64,000 bases of DNA from a virus. Below are positions 21,812 through 30,384 of this stretch, in pieces (the first letter of the stretch is position 1; each line of letters starts with the position of its first letter). The stretch covers positions 1 to 64,000 of IMG/VR virus record IMGVR_UViG_3300036864_000176, one strand, 5' to 3'. The notes below the pieces were generated by a model. It made no database searches. It saw only the letters and a list, made by a program, of their open reading frames with translations, and was not told the DNA's origin. Both the position numbers and the translations under genes were made by a program.

Positions 21812-22005
21812 TGACGCCCAATCTCTATCTCATCATCGGCGGCGTGACAGCAGCAGCAATCGGCGGCGTGCGGCACTGGCTCACACGCGGTAGGTCGGCT
21901 TCTCCTGCAGTGAACGAGAAGGCGACTGGCACCGGCGTCCCTGAAGGTGGCGCGAAAGGGGAGATCCACGCGGTCTCCAAGCAACCCAATGGCACAACTG
22001 AATAA
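21811..22005 (+). CDS. Membrane-anchored small protein (64 aa)
   Basis: The N-terminus MTPNLYLIIGGVTAAAIGGV is a transmembrane helix. The rest is a short polar tail. It overlaps the scaffold gene by 17 bp. Unknown role. Confidence 0.5.
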   Translation: MTPNLYLIIGGVTAAAIGGVRHWLTRGRSASPAVNEKATGTGVPEGGAKGEIHAVSKQPNGTTE

Positions 22006-22732
22006 GACGAAATCGTTCCTCGACACCGTCCTGCAGAAGCTCCCCGAGGCCGAGCGTGACGCGGCCCGCTCGCTCTACAGCCAGGCGCAGGACGAAGCCA
22101 CAGCCCTCGATCGGCAGCTGACCGAGGGGATCGCCCAGGTCAACGCCAAGGCGGCGGAGCAGGCCGCCTGGTGGGAGAAGCACAAGCACCTCGCGCAGCC
22201 GGGCGCGCACCCCAACGGGCAGCCAAACGGCAACGGACAGCCCAACGGCCAGCCGGTATTCGATCCGGCCGCCTTCATGGGCGAGATCGACAAGCGCATC
22301 AACACCGTGGCTGACACGCTGGCCGGGCAGGGACTCGCCCTCTCGACCATTCTGCCGACGCTGGTGGCGCAGCACGGAGTGGAGTTCGGCGAAGTGCTCG
22401 ACGCCGAGAAGCTGGCCAAGGAGGCGCTCGCGGCGAACATGGACATCCGCGCCTATTACGGCCAGTCGGTCGCCGAGCGGCGCACCACCAAAGCGAAAGA
22501 GAAACACGATGCCGACATCAAGGCGGCGGAAGAGCGCGGCCGGGTGGCCGGGCTCGCCGAGGCGGGCAAGTCGATGATGCCCTACCCCTCGACCCGCCAG
22601 TCGGCGACCACGTTGTCGGGACTCCGGATCCCCGAAGCGGAGAAAACCGCCGCGGCGAATCAGTACTCGCTCGATGCGGCGGTCCAGACGGCGATGGAGG
22701 TCATGCACAAGCAGGCCGGTTCGTCGGCCTAG
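21989..22732 (+). CDS. Scaffolding protein
   Basis: ATG 21989 (MAQLNKTKSFLDTVLQKLPE). The 247-residue protein is charged, helical and coiled-coil-like. A repetitive NGQPNGNGQPNGQP linker lies near residue 75, and a C-terminal helix (AAVQTAMEVMHKQAG) may contact the capsid. Composition, length and position immediately before the major capsid gene identify it as the internal scaffold that directs procapsid assembly and is then lost. Confidence 0.7.
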   Translation: MAQLNKTKSFLDTVLQKLPEAERDAARSLYSQAQDEATALDRQLTEGIAQVNAKAAEQAAWWEKHKHLAQPGAHPNGQPNGNGQPNGQPVFDPAAFMGEIDKRINTVADTLAGQGLALSTILPTLVAQHGVEFGEVLDAEKLAKEALAANMDIRAYYGQSVAERRTTKAKEKHDADIKAAEERGRVAGLAEAGKSMMPYPSTRQSATTLSGLRIPEAEKTAAANQYSLDAAVQTAMEVMHKQAGSSA

Positions 22733-22792
22733 AGACGCCTGCACCGCTCGGTCTCGATCCGGGAGGGTGGCGGGCGAGAAGGACAGAGAACC

Positions 22793-23965
22793 ATGCAACA
22801 GCTCGCGCGGGCAACGCGCTGGCTCGCGGCCCACCGCTTCCTCGTCGTGGTCGCCGGCCTGCTCGTTCTGGCCCTCTCCCATCCCGAAGTCCTCGTCCTC
22901 GCACCAGCCGTCATCGGCCTGGTCAACCTTGATCCGATCAACACGGCCACGACGAAGAACATCATGCCGGGGCTGGCCGACAACTTCTTCAAGAACGATC
23001 CGCTGATGGAGTTCCTGAAGGCGCGGCACCACGTCTATCCCGGCGGCCCGCAGATCCAGGAGAACTTCCTGTTCAAGCCGCTCATCGGGCAGGCGTACGC
23101 CAAGGGCGTCGGCGGCTTCAACATCAGCAAGCGGCAGACCTTCGCCGGCCTGCTCTTCGGGCCGAAGTACTACGAAGTGTCAGTCCCCGAGTACCTCGAG
23201 GAAGTCGAGATCGAGGTCAACGGCCCGACTGCCGTGCTCTCGATGGTGAAGACCGACTATGGCAACGCGGCCCTCACGATGTCGGCGATCCTGGCGATCG
23301 ACAACTACCAGGGCGGCCAGGATCTCGGGGGCGTCGACCGCACCCTGCATATCAACGGTCTCGCTGAGCTCGGGGACGGGCTGGCCGCCTCCTGGGACGG
23401 CAACACCTATCTCAGTTATGGCAGCCAGACCATTGCGGGGGTCGGCGCCGCGATCAAGACGCCGGTCGGGCTCATCGCGGCCAACATCAACGGCCCGATC
23501 ACCTTCCGCGCGCTCGAGCACAGTTACCAGAGCTGTGTGATCGGCCGTGAGCACCCCGTCATCGGCGTCACGACCAACCGCTGCACCGGGTTCATCTCGG
23601 AGAGCTTTCAGCCGCATCAGGTGATCGATTCGGTCGAACCGACCATCGGCTACGTTGGGCTGAAGTTCAAGCGGGCGACGATCGTCGAGAGTCAGTACGC
23701 GCCTGGCGCCGACGGCGTGAACGACGCCGACCTGGGCAACTACAACGCCTCCGGGGAGACCTTCTGGTGGCTCAATCCCGGCCCCGAAGGCGAAGACGCC
23801 TACATCAAGCTGCGGATCTCGGTGTCGCCGCTGTTCCAGTTCGGCACGACCGGTTTCAAGCCGGCGCAGGACAACACCGTCGTCGTGGCGCAGGTGCTCT
23901 TCGCCGGTAACTTGACGGTGCGCGCGCGCCGGCTGCAGCGGGCGCTGTTCGGCATCACCGGGTAG
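22793..23965 (+). CDS. Major capsid protein with hydrophobic N-terminus
   Basis: The 390-residue size, position after the scaffold and a body resembling HK97-fold capsid proteins support the call (NFFKNDPLMEFLKARHHVYP, then GPKYYEVSVPEYLEEVEIEV, and a long central domain with ALTMSAILAIDNYQGGQDL). GAAGGA lies upstream of ATG 22793. Oddly, residues 9-45 are very hydrophobic (FLVVVAGLLVLALSHPEVLV then LAPAVIGLV), like a membrane anchor. The recognisable capsid sequence begins near residue 46. Whether this extension is cleaved or is translated at all is open. Confidence 0.75.
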   Translation: MQQLARATRWLAAHRFLVVVAGLLVLALSHPEVLVLAPAVIGLVNLDPINTATTKNIMPGLADNFFKNDPLMEFLKARHHVYPGGPQIQENFLFKPLIGQAYAKGVGGFNISKRQTFAGLLFGPKYYEVSVPEYLEEVEIEVNGPTAVLSMVKTDYGNAALTMSAILAIDNYQGGQDLGGVDRTLHINGLAELGDGLAASWDGNTYLSYGSQTIAGVGAAIKTPVGLIAANINGPITFRALEHSYQSCVIGREHPVIGVTTNRCTGFISESFQPHQVIDSVEPTIGYVGLKFKRATIVESQYAPGADGVNDADLGNYNASGETFWWLNPGPEGEDAYIKLRISVSPLFQFGTTGFKPAQDNTVVVAQVLFAGNLTVRARRLQRALFGITG

Positions 23966-23992
23966 ATTTCGACTGAGAAACAGCAGGCTTGA

Positions 23993-24015
23993 CCCACCGG
24001 CATTCCGCCGGTGGG
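23993..24015 (+). terminator. Perfect 9-bp hairpin after the capsid gene
   Basis: CCCACCGGC (23993-24001) pairs with GCCGGTGGG (24007-24015) around ATTCC. There is no U-tract, so it may protect the capsid mRNA 3' end or partly terminate. Confidence 0.5.
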
Positions 24016-24047
24016 CATACCCTGCCAGGCTCGAAAGGACCACGTCC

Positions 24048-24587
24048 ATGCCGCTGGGTCGCTATATCCAATCGCCCTACTTCGCCACGGGCAATCCGGA
24101 AACCGAGGAGATGACGACGCTCTACGCGCCGGGGATGCTCGGACTCCGCGCCGAGTTCGACCAGGGGTTGCTCGCCGGGCCGCCCAATCCGTGCGTCTAC
24201 CAGCTGGTGAAGCAGTACACCTCGATTCAGGGGGTCGTCGGCAACGTGATGTACTGGGTCACGAAGTCCGCCTACACCGTCACGACGACGGCGACCAACA
24301 CCGGACAGGTCGCTGGCATCTGCCGCATCGCGGCGGCCGCGGCGGCGACCTACATCTGGATCCTGAAGAAGGGCGACCGCGAAGTCCTGTTCATCGACGC
24401 ACCCACCGTGGCGCCCGATGCGACCGGTCTGCCAGTGCTGGGCGTGACGGCGACGGCGGGCAAAGCCGATTCCAAGGCGCTGACGACGGGCGCGATCCCG
24501 TGGCCGTGCATTGGTACGACCCTCGCCGCGCAGGATGCGACGAGCAAGCTGGCGCTGGTGCGGGTCAACATTCCGGACCAGTACTGA
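24048..24587 (+). CDS. Capsid decoration or head protein (179 aa)
   Basis: An SD-like AAAGGA is upstream. The beta-rich protein (NVMYWVTKSAYTVTTTATNT, ...WILKKGDREVLFID) directly follows the capsid gene, the usual site of cement or decoration proteins. No family motif is visible. Confidence 0.5.
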   Translation: MPLGRYIQSPYFATGNPETEEMTTLYAPGMLGLRAEFDQGLLAGPPNPCVYQLVKQYTSIQGVVGNVMYWVTKSAYTVTTTATNTGQVAGICRIAAAAAATYIWILKKGDREVLFIDAPTVAPDATGLPVLGVTATAGKADSKALTTGAIPWPCIGTTLAAQDATSKLALVRVNIPDQY

Positions 24588-24613
24588 CTGAGTACTCGGC
24601 CTGAGTACTCGGC
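24588..24613. repeat. Tandem 13-bp repeat with palindromic core
   Basis: CTGAGTACTCGGC occurs twice without spacing (24588-24600, 24601-24613). Each copy contains the perfect palindrome GAGTACTC, the same half-sites as in the operator-like element at 5634-5647. Confidence 0.6.
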
Positions 24614-24626
24614 CTTTACGGACGAC

Positions 24627-24656
24627 GGGCCGCTTCGCTGATCGGCGGAGCGGCCC
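24627..24656 (+). terminator. 8-bp hairpin
   Basis: GGGCCGCT (24627-24634) pairs with AGCGGCCC (24649-24656). It lies between two head genes, just after the tandem repeat. No U-tract. Confidence 0.4.
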
Positions 24657-24680
24657 ACAGGTGTACGCAAAGGAGTGCCT

Positions 24681-25022
24681 ATGGCAGCAGGTGTCGTCTC
24701 ACGCACGATCTCTCGCGGCAAGGATGTCTGGGGGCATACGGCGGTCATGCCCTTCAGCTACTACGGGCCGACGTCGTATTCCACCGGCGGCGAAACGATT
24801 GCCGCCAACGTCTTCAAGCTGGGCGTCATCGAAGAGATTCCGCCGTTTCTCGGCGTCAACTCGGCGGGCACGCTGGCCGTCGTCTACCAGTACAACTACG
24901 CAACCGGGAAGATGCAGGCATTCTGGCAGAACGAAGCCGCGTCCTCCGCGCTGGTCGAAGTGCCAGCCACGACGAATCTGTCTGTCTACACCGGGCGCGG
25001 CCGCGCGTACGGGAAAGGCTAA
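24681..25022 (+). CDS. Virion-type protein (113 aa)
   Basis: ATG 24681 has AAAGGAG 5 nt upstream; the GTG at 24675 overlaps that SD. Beta-rich (FSYYGPTSYSTGG, VYQYNYATGKMQAFWQNEAA) with a Gly/Arg end. Probably a minor head or decoration protein. No family. Confidence 0.5.
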   Translation: MAAGVVSRTISRGKDVWGHTAVMPFSYYGPTSYSTGGETIAANVFKLGVIEEIPPFLGVNSAGTLAVVYQYNYATGKMQAFWQNEAASSALVEVPATTNLSVYTGRGRAYGKG

Positions 25023-25031
25023 GGAGTTCCC

Positions 25032-25571
25032 ATGCTTCGCCGTTTTCTCAACGTACTCGAGCAGTCGCCCGGCGGCCTGCTGCACAGCCTGGTCTCCAGT
25101 GTGGCCGATGCCGTCACCGCGTTAGACGCGGCCGATACGAAGGTCGCCTTCGCAACGACGCAGTTCGACGCCGTGACCGGCACGACCGGCGCGACGCTAA
25201 CCAACGTCGTCGGCATGGTGCTGACGCTCGCCGCCGGCACGTATCACTTCCGGCTCAACCTGCCGGGCGTCGCTACGGCGAACAGCGGCGTGAAGTACGG
25301 CTTCAAGTACACGACGACGGTGCTGACGTCGCTGGAAGCGACCGGGCGTGGCCACACCGCATCCGCCGTGGCGGTGCAGCACACCACGACCGCGACAGAC
25401 CAGGCAGCACTGTTCGCGCAGACGGCCGCCGTGATCGACACCGTCATCGAAGGCCGGATGGTCGTCGCGACCGGCGGCACGGTGCAGCTGCAGGCGGCGC
25501 AGAACGCGGCGCACGTCGACACCACGTCGGTCTATGTCGGCGCGTCGATGACCTTCACCAAGGTCAGCTGA
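25032..25571 (+). CDS. Virion-type protein, trimer-like beta fold (179 aa)
   Basis: AAGGAG precedes the ATG. An N-terminal helix (LRRFLNVLEQSPGGLLHSLV) is followed by a Thr/Val-rich beta domain with the motif LAAGTYHFRLNLPGVATANS, a jelly-roll pattern common in phage decoration and receptor proteins. Unassigned. Confidence 0.5.
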   Translation: MLRRFLNVLEQSPGGLLHSLVSSVADAVTALDAADTKVAFATTQFDAVTGTTGATLTNVVGMVLTLAAGTYHFRLNLPGVATANSGVKYGFKYTTTVLTSLEATGRGHTASAVAVQHTTTATDQAALFAQTAAVIDTVIEGRMVVATGGTVQLQAAQNAAHVDTTSVYVGASMTFTKVS

Positions 25572-25600
25572 GGTTCGCTGCGCGGGGAGGATAGCGGGGC

Positions 25601-26551
25601 GTGTCACAGTTCACGATTTACCGGTCGACTGATGGCAGCGCCCCGACCCTCTCCGGCACGGCGGGCGACCTGACGACCCTCCTCGATGCCTGTCTCGTGA
25701 ACGGCTACGGCGCGAAAGCGAACGCGGGGTGGACGATCGCCTACACGGCGACGAACCGCCGTGCGTATCGCAACGGGAGTGGCAGCACGCAGCTCTATTG
25801 GCGCGTGCGCGATGACGCGGGCGGCACGGGTGGCGCGAAGGAAGCGCTGATTCGCGGCTACGAAACGATGTCGGATGTGAATACGGGGACGAACCCGTTT
25901 CCGACCAACGCACAATTGGCCCTGACCGACAACTCGCTGATGATTCGTAAGTCAGCGACGGCGGATGCGACGGCGCGGGCGTGGATCGTGGTGGCCGATG
26001 CGAAGACCTGCTACGTCTTCATCGCGACCGGGGATTTAGCGAACACCTACATAGGCACGGGTTTCGGAGACTGCTACAGCGTCGTCAGTGGGGATGTGTG
26101 GAACGCCTTCGTCATCGCGCGGGGGGCCGAAAACACAGCCACCGTTACGTCGAACGGGGGCGAACTGGATGCACTCCAGAGTGCGCTGAACAACACGATG
26201 GCCGGTCATTACCTCGCGCGGTCATATACCGGAGCGAGTGGTTCCTATCAGTTCTGCTGTGTCACGACATGGTCCGCCACTTCTTTCGCCTTCAGCACCG
26301 TCTATCCTCCCTACCCGAATCCAGCCGACAACAGCATCTACTTGTCGCGAGTATTTATTGGCTCCTCTTCAGGGCTTGTTCACTTACGCGGGTATCTGCG
26401 CGGTCTGTGGCACTGGCTCCACAACGGCGGCGTGAACGACGGTGACACCTTTAACGGTTCTGGTGATCTGGCTGGTAAGACGTTTCTTATCGTGAAGTTC
26501 AGCCAAAACCAAGGGTGTTTCGTGATCGAAACCTCGAACACGCTCCCCTAA
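25601..26551 (+). CDS. Virion structural protein (316 aa, GTG start)
   Basis: GTG 25601 has GGGAGG upstream. The sequence is beta-rich with YRSTDGSAPTLSGTAGDLTT at the start and HLRGYLRGLWHWLHNGGVND near the end. This is a pattern I associate with a structural protein found next to capsid genes in several tailed phages. Its location in the particle is unknown. Confidence 0.55.
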   Translation: MSQFTIYRSTDGSAPTLSGTAGDLTTLLDACLVNGYGAKANAGWTIAYTATNRRAYRNGSGSTQLYWRVRDDAGGTGGAKEALIRGYETMSDVNTGTNPFPTNAQLALTDNSLMIRKSATADATARAWIVVADAKTCYVFIATGDLANTYIGTGFGDCYSVVSGDVWNAFVIARGAENTATVTSNGGELDALQSALNNTMAGHYLARSYTGASGSYQFCCVTTWSATSFAFSTVYPPYPNPADNSIYLSRVFIGSSSGLVHLRGYLRGLWHWLHNGGVNDGDTFNGSGDLAGKTFLIVKFSQNQGCFVIETSNTLP

Positions 26552-26554
26552 CTT

Positions 26555-26701
26555 ATGGCTGCCCTTGCCTACACGGCCCAGGATTCCACGTCGGCGCTGA
26601 GCGCTGGCGCGCAGGCCGCGAAGGCGTTGTCGTCGACGGCGAAATCCTCGGAGCTGATGCGGCCGCCGGGCTACCCAAAGAGCCGCGTTGTGAACGAATG
26701 A
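26555..26701 (+). CDS. Small Ala/Ser-rich protein (48 aa)
   Basis: ATG 26555 encodes MAALAYTAQDSTSALSAGAQ, a helical Ala/Ser segment. Its stop overlaps the next start (ATGA at 26698). Short but with natural composition; function unknown. Confidence 0.45.
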   Translation: MAALAYTAQDSTSALSAGAQAAKALSSTAKSSELMRPPGYPKSRVVNE

Positions 26702-27378
26702 GGGTCATCAAGCTCGCGACGGCGTACACCCTGACCGTCTTTATGACGGACACGGATCACATCACCGGCAAGACCGGGCTGACGCTGACCATCACTGCCA
26801 GCAAGGCCGGCGCGGCGTTCGGCAGCATCACGCCGACCGTCACTGAGCTCGTCAACGGCTGGTACGCGCTCGCGCTCACCGCTTCGCACACCGATACCCT
26901 CGGCGACCTGGCGTTCCACATCACGGCGAGCGGCGCCGACCCGACCGACCTCGTCCTGCAGGTGCGCGCGAACGTGCTCGGCGACACGCTCCCGGCCTCC
27001 CTCGCCGACAAGACCGGCTTCGCACTCACCGCCGCCTACGATCCGGCGAAGACCGCCGCCCAGGCCGCCGATCTCGCGACGGTCGCGGGGTACATCGACA
27101 CGGAAGTCGCCGCGATCAAAGCGAAGACGGACAACCTCCCAAGCGATCCGGCCGACCAGTCCGTCCTGGAGGCAGCGCTCGCGGCGCTTCCCCTGGCCCC
27201 GTCCGCGGCGGCGATCCGGGCGGAGATCGACAGCGCCTCGACGCAACTGGCCGCGATCAAGGCGAAAACCGACAACCTGCCGACGGACCCGGCCGACCAG
27301 TCGCTGCTCATCGCCGCCATCGCGGCCATTCCGGCGCCGCCGGCCGTGCCCAGTGGCGCGTCGCTCGTCCAGGCGTGA
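26698..27378 (+). CDS. Fibre-like protein with repeated AKTDNLP unit (226 aa)
   Basis: ATG 26698 follows the ATGA overlap. An N-terminal beta-sandwich (KTGLTLTITASKAGAAFGSI) is followed by a stalk with two copies of AAIKAKTDNLPSDPADQS, a phage fibre or whisker motif. It likely forms a trimeric appendage on head or neck. Confidence 0.6.
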   Translation: MRVIKLATAYTLTVFMTDTDHITGKTGLTLTITASKAGAAFGSITPTVTELVNGWYALALTASHTDTLGDLAFHITASGADPTDLVLQVRANVLGDTLPASLADKTGFALTAAYDPAKTAAQAADLATVAGYIDTEVAAIKAKTDNLPSDPADQSVLEAALAALPLAPSAAAIRAEIDSASTQLAAIKAKTDNLPTDPADQSLLIAAIAAIPAPPAVPSGASLVQA

Positions 27379-27412
27379 GATACCGGGAGATGCCAGGGTG
27401 CCGAGGATGCCG

Positions 27413-27418
27413 TAGGAT
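27413..27418 (+). promoter_or_regulatory. Leaderless-type -10 (TAGGAT)
   Basis: TAGGAT ends 6 nt before ATG 27425. No SD is seen. Confidence 0.45.
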
Positions 27419-27424
27419 GCACGT

Positions 27425-28744
27425 ATGAGTGAGGCACTCGGCAACCGGGCGGTGGGATCGACCATCCGGAAGTATTTCCGGACGACGAGCCAGGCATCGC
27501 TGCCGATCACCCTGGTCGGCGGGGCGGTCCGCGTCTACAAGGACGGCGGGGTCATCGAATCGGCGGCTGGTGTCACGCTCACGACCGACTTCGACGGCAC
27601 GGTCGGCCTACACCTCGTCACCATCGACACCACGACCGATGCGGTGTTCTACGCGGTCGGGTCCAGTTACGCGGTGGTCCTCACCGCAGGCACCGTGGAC
27701 GGCCTCTCGGTGGCCGGCGTGCCGCTGGCCAGCTTCTCGCTCATCACCGCGGCAGCTGCCGCCGTCGCGATTGCCGGGGTTACTCCGCTTCCCGGCCAGG
27801 TCACGTTCGAGTCGGTCTGGCGCATGGTCCTCGGCCATGCGCCGATTGCCGGCGCCGGGCTCGCGCGCGAATGGACGCAGTGGGCCTATAGCGAGTTCTG
27901 CCTCGCGCGTCGATCCTGGGCCCACCTGCGGGTCCAGAGCGGCCTCTCCATCACCGCCTCACGGAGCGGTACCTGTGCGGTCGTGCAGGGCCAGGCCAGC
28001 GCCGCCTCTGGCACACTCGTCTTTGTCGCCGGGGACGTCGGCCGCACCTTCCGGGTCGGCACCGGCGCCTACTACACGATTCTCAGCGTCACGACCGGGG
28101 TGGCCGCCCTCGATCGCGCCTTCGCTGAGACGACGGATGCGGCCGCGGCCGGCACCGTCTTTGACGGCTATGCCACCCTACCGGCCGACTTCGCGCGCTT
28201 TCTCGCGGTGATCGATCCGTCGATGCGGTGGCGCATTCGGTTCGACGTCAGCAGCGACTGGCTGAACCGGCTGGATCCCGTCCGGCAATCCGCAACCGGC
28301 TCGCCGCGGATCCTGGCCAACGCCACGTTCTCGCCCGTTGCCGCCACGCTCGGCCAGCCCCGCTATGAGTGGTACCAGACCTCGGCGAGCGCGCGGTCGT
28401 TCCCGATGTGGTACCTCCGCAAGCCGGAGCTGCTGACCGACGATCAGGTGCTCATCGGCCCGCTCGGCGATCGCAAGGACATCCTGGTCGAGGGGGCGCT
28501 CAGCCGGGCGGCGCTCTGGCCGGGCCTCGAGGGGCGGCGCAATCCCTACTTCAACCTGCCGCTGGCTCAGGTTCACGACACGAAGTTCCGCGATAAGATT
28601 TCCGCGTCCTACGTCGCCGACGAAGAGCTGTACTGGGAAGGGCTGCCGGTGGCCGAGATGGGCTACGCGCAGTTCCCGTTCGACTCGGCGTGGATGCAGC
28701 AGCACGACATTCCGGCGATGGGTGACCTGGCCAGCTGGTACTGA
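27425..28744 (+). CDS. Virion protein: fibre-like N-domain fused to connector-like C-domain (439 aa)
   Basis: Residues 10-100 form an Ig-like beta domain (ASLPITLVGGAVRVYKDGGV) related in style to the preceding fibre-like protein. From about residue 120 the sequence (SVWRMVLGHAPIAGAGLARE, WTQWAYSEFCLARRSW) resembles head-tail adaptor proteins, ending in a region with AEMGYAQFPFDSAWMQQHDI. A neck or head-completion role is inferred. Confidence 0.5.
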   Translation: MSEALGNRAVGSTIRKYFRTTSQASLPITLVGGAVRVYKDGGVIESAAGVTLTTDFDGTVGLHLVTIDTTTDAVFYAVGSSYAVVLTAGTVDGLSVAGVPLASFSLITAAAAAVAIAGVTPLPGQVTFESVWRMVLGHAPIAGAGLAREWTQWAYSEFCLARRSWAHLRVQSGLSITASRSGTCAVVQGQASAASGTLVFVAGDVGRTFRVGTGAYYTILSVTTGVAALDRAFAETTDAAAAGTVFDGYATLPADFARFLAVIDPSMRWRIRFDVSSDWLNRLDPVRQSATGSPRILANATFSPVAATLGQPRYEWYQTSASARSFPMWYLRKPELLTDDQVLIGPLGDRKDILVEGALSRAALWPGLEGRRNPYFNLPLAQVHDTKFRDKISASYVADEELYWEGLPVAEMGYAQFPFDSAWMQQHDIPAMGDLASWY

Positions 28745-28764
28745 GACGATCGAAGGAGATCACC

Positions 28765-28986
28765 ATGAAGGACTTTGGCGGCATCAGCTCGTTGTTCGAA
28801 GACGCGATTGCGCCGGTGCACACCAGCGGAGACGCGGCCAACGCCGACGTACGTGGCGGCATCAGTCTGCGCGACGGCACCGGCCAGACCGCAGGTGGTG
28901 AGACCGGGCAGCACATCAACACGGTGACGCTGCCGCAAAGCGACGTCAGCCCGACCGCGGCCGGCAAGACGATCAAGGGATCCTGA
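28765..28986 (+). CDS. Hypothetical small virion-operon protein (73 aa)
   Basis: CGAAGGAGA gives a strong ribosome site. The product (MKDFGGISSLFEDAIAPVHT) is Gly/Thr/Asp-rich and probably extended. Unassigned. Confidence 0.45.
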   Translation: MKDFGGISSLFEDAIAPVHTSGDAANADVRGGISLRDGTGQTAGGETGQHINTVTLPQSDVSPTAAGKTIKGS

Positions 28987-29002
28987 CGGCAAAGGAGCCC
29001 CC

Positions 29003-29512
29003 ATGGCGCTCACGATTCCGGTTCGCACCAAGTCGGCCGTGCACTTCATCGGGGCGATTGCCGCCGCGGGGGCGGCCGCCACTGAACACCTGAAGACGGT
29101 CGGCAATTCCTCGGTCACAGCTGGTGTCGTCCCTGAAGGACTGGCAGCCGGCGGCCACGTCCGATCGCGCGTGCGCTCGATCCGGATCCTCTCAGTGCAG
29201 CTGCTGCCGTGGGAAGTGCAGCTCTTTCACAAGGCAACCGGCGTCGGCGGCGCGGTGCTCGACACCGAGAGCTTCATCGGGTTGTGGTCGTTCGGCGGCA
29301 GCGGCACACCGGGGGACGGCAGCCAGGCGACCGGCGACACGTTCTACTACTACTACGTCGACGGGCTCGACGTGCCCTACGAGGATCTCGACAAGACGAG
29401 CCAGATCCACGTCCGGCTGGTCAACCGGCACGCGGTGACGGCGAAGATTGCCGGCGCGACTGGGGCGATCACAATCGAGTTCGGCATGGAGCCGTCGACC
29501 GGGAGGCCGTGA
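29003..29512 (+). CDS. Virion-type protein (169 aa)
   Basis: AAAGGAG precedes the ATG. A beta-rich body with an aromatic stretch (TFYYYYVDGLDVPYEDLDKT) and the end AGATGAITIEFGMEPSTGRP. Such proteins occur among minor capsid or fibre components. No family. Confidence 0.5.
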   Translation: MALTIPVRTKSAVHFIGAIAAAGAAATEHLKTVGNSSVTAGVVPEGLAAGGHVRSRVRSIRILSVQLLPWEVQLFHKATGVGGAVLDTESFIGLWSFGGSGTPGDGSQATGDTFYYYYVDGLDVPYEDLDKTSQIHVRLVNRHAVTAKIAGATGAITIEFGMEPSTGRP

Positions 29513-29514
29513 CG

Positions 29515-30375
29515 ATGAGGTCGATGAGGCAGCACCGATTGGCATGGCTGACGACAACGACGACTATCCTCGTCGTCCTGCTGCTCATGGCGGGGGCGGT
29601 CTCCGGCCAAGCACCGCTCTCCGCCCAGATTCAGCGTGCCCTTCGCAACATCTCGACGCTCGGCATCGCCAGTACCGGGACGCTCACCTTCGGCGGCGAC
29701 ACTACGCTGGCGCGCGGCGCCGGGGCCGGCACGATCAAGCTCACCGCCGCGACCACCACTAACACGTTCTCGATCGCCAACGGATCGAACCTGGAGGTCG
29801 GGGCGATCGGGTGGAGCGGGAACAACTTCCGAGTCGGTACTATCGGCGGCGTCAACGGCGGGACGGCGCGGGACACGGTCATCGGTTCGGCGGCGGGGGC
29901 GGCGAACGGGATCTACCTGGCCACCGAGGACACGTCGCGTTGGCAGATCGCGTCGACCGGGCTGCTCCGTCCGATGGTCGACAATGCCTACGACATCGGC
30001 GATGCGACCCACCGCATCCGCACGCTCTACGCCGCCGCCTACGGCCCCAGCAGTAGTAAGGCGTCGTACCCGGCGCAGACCACCACGGTCCGCACGATCA
30101 AGGGCACGGCCGGCACGTTGATGGGGTACTACATTTACAACCCGAACGCGGCCGTGGCCTACGTCCAGTTCTTCGATGTCGCCTCTGCGACCCCCGTCAC
30201 GCTCGGCACGACTGTTCCTGACCTCACCTACGGCATCCCGGCAACCGCCGGGGCCAATCTCATCTCCGACACCGGAATCACCTTCACCAACGGAATCAAG
30301 ATGGCGGTGACGACGACGGCGACCGGGCTGACCGCGCCGGGTACGGGGCTCGACGTGAATATCTACTATCAGTGA
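29515..30375 (+). CDS. Tail-fibre-like protein with signal peptide (286 aa)
   Basis: ATG 29515 starts MRSMRQHRLAWLTTTTTILV followed by VLLLMAGAVSGQAP, a textbook export signal. The body contains DNAYDIGDATHRIRTLYAAA, the tail-fibre motif usually written YDLG...W..LY, plus repeated beta motifs. A fibre with an export signal is odd: it may be displayed on the infected cell or mis-localised. Confidence 0.6.
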   Translation: MRSMRQHRLAWLTTTTTILVVLLLMAGAVSGQAPLSAQIQRALRNISTLGIASTGTLTFGGDTTLARGAGAGTIKLTAATTTNTFSIANGSNLEVGAIGWSGNNFRVGTIGGVNGGTARDTVIGSAAGAANGIYLATEDTSRWQIASTGLLRPMVDNAYDIGDATHRIRTLYAAAYGPSSSKASYPAQTTTVRTIKGTAGTLMGYYIYNPNAAVAYVQFFDVASATPVTLGTTVPDLTYGIPATAGANLISDTGITFTNGIKMAVTTTATGLTAPGTGLDVNIYYQ

Positions 30376-30384
30376 ACCGCTGAC

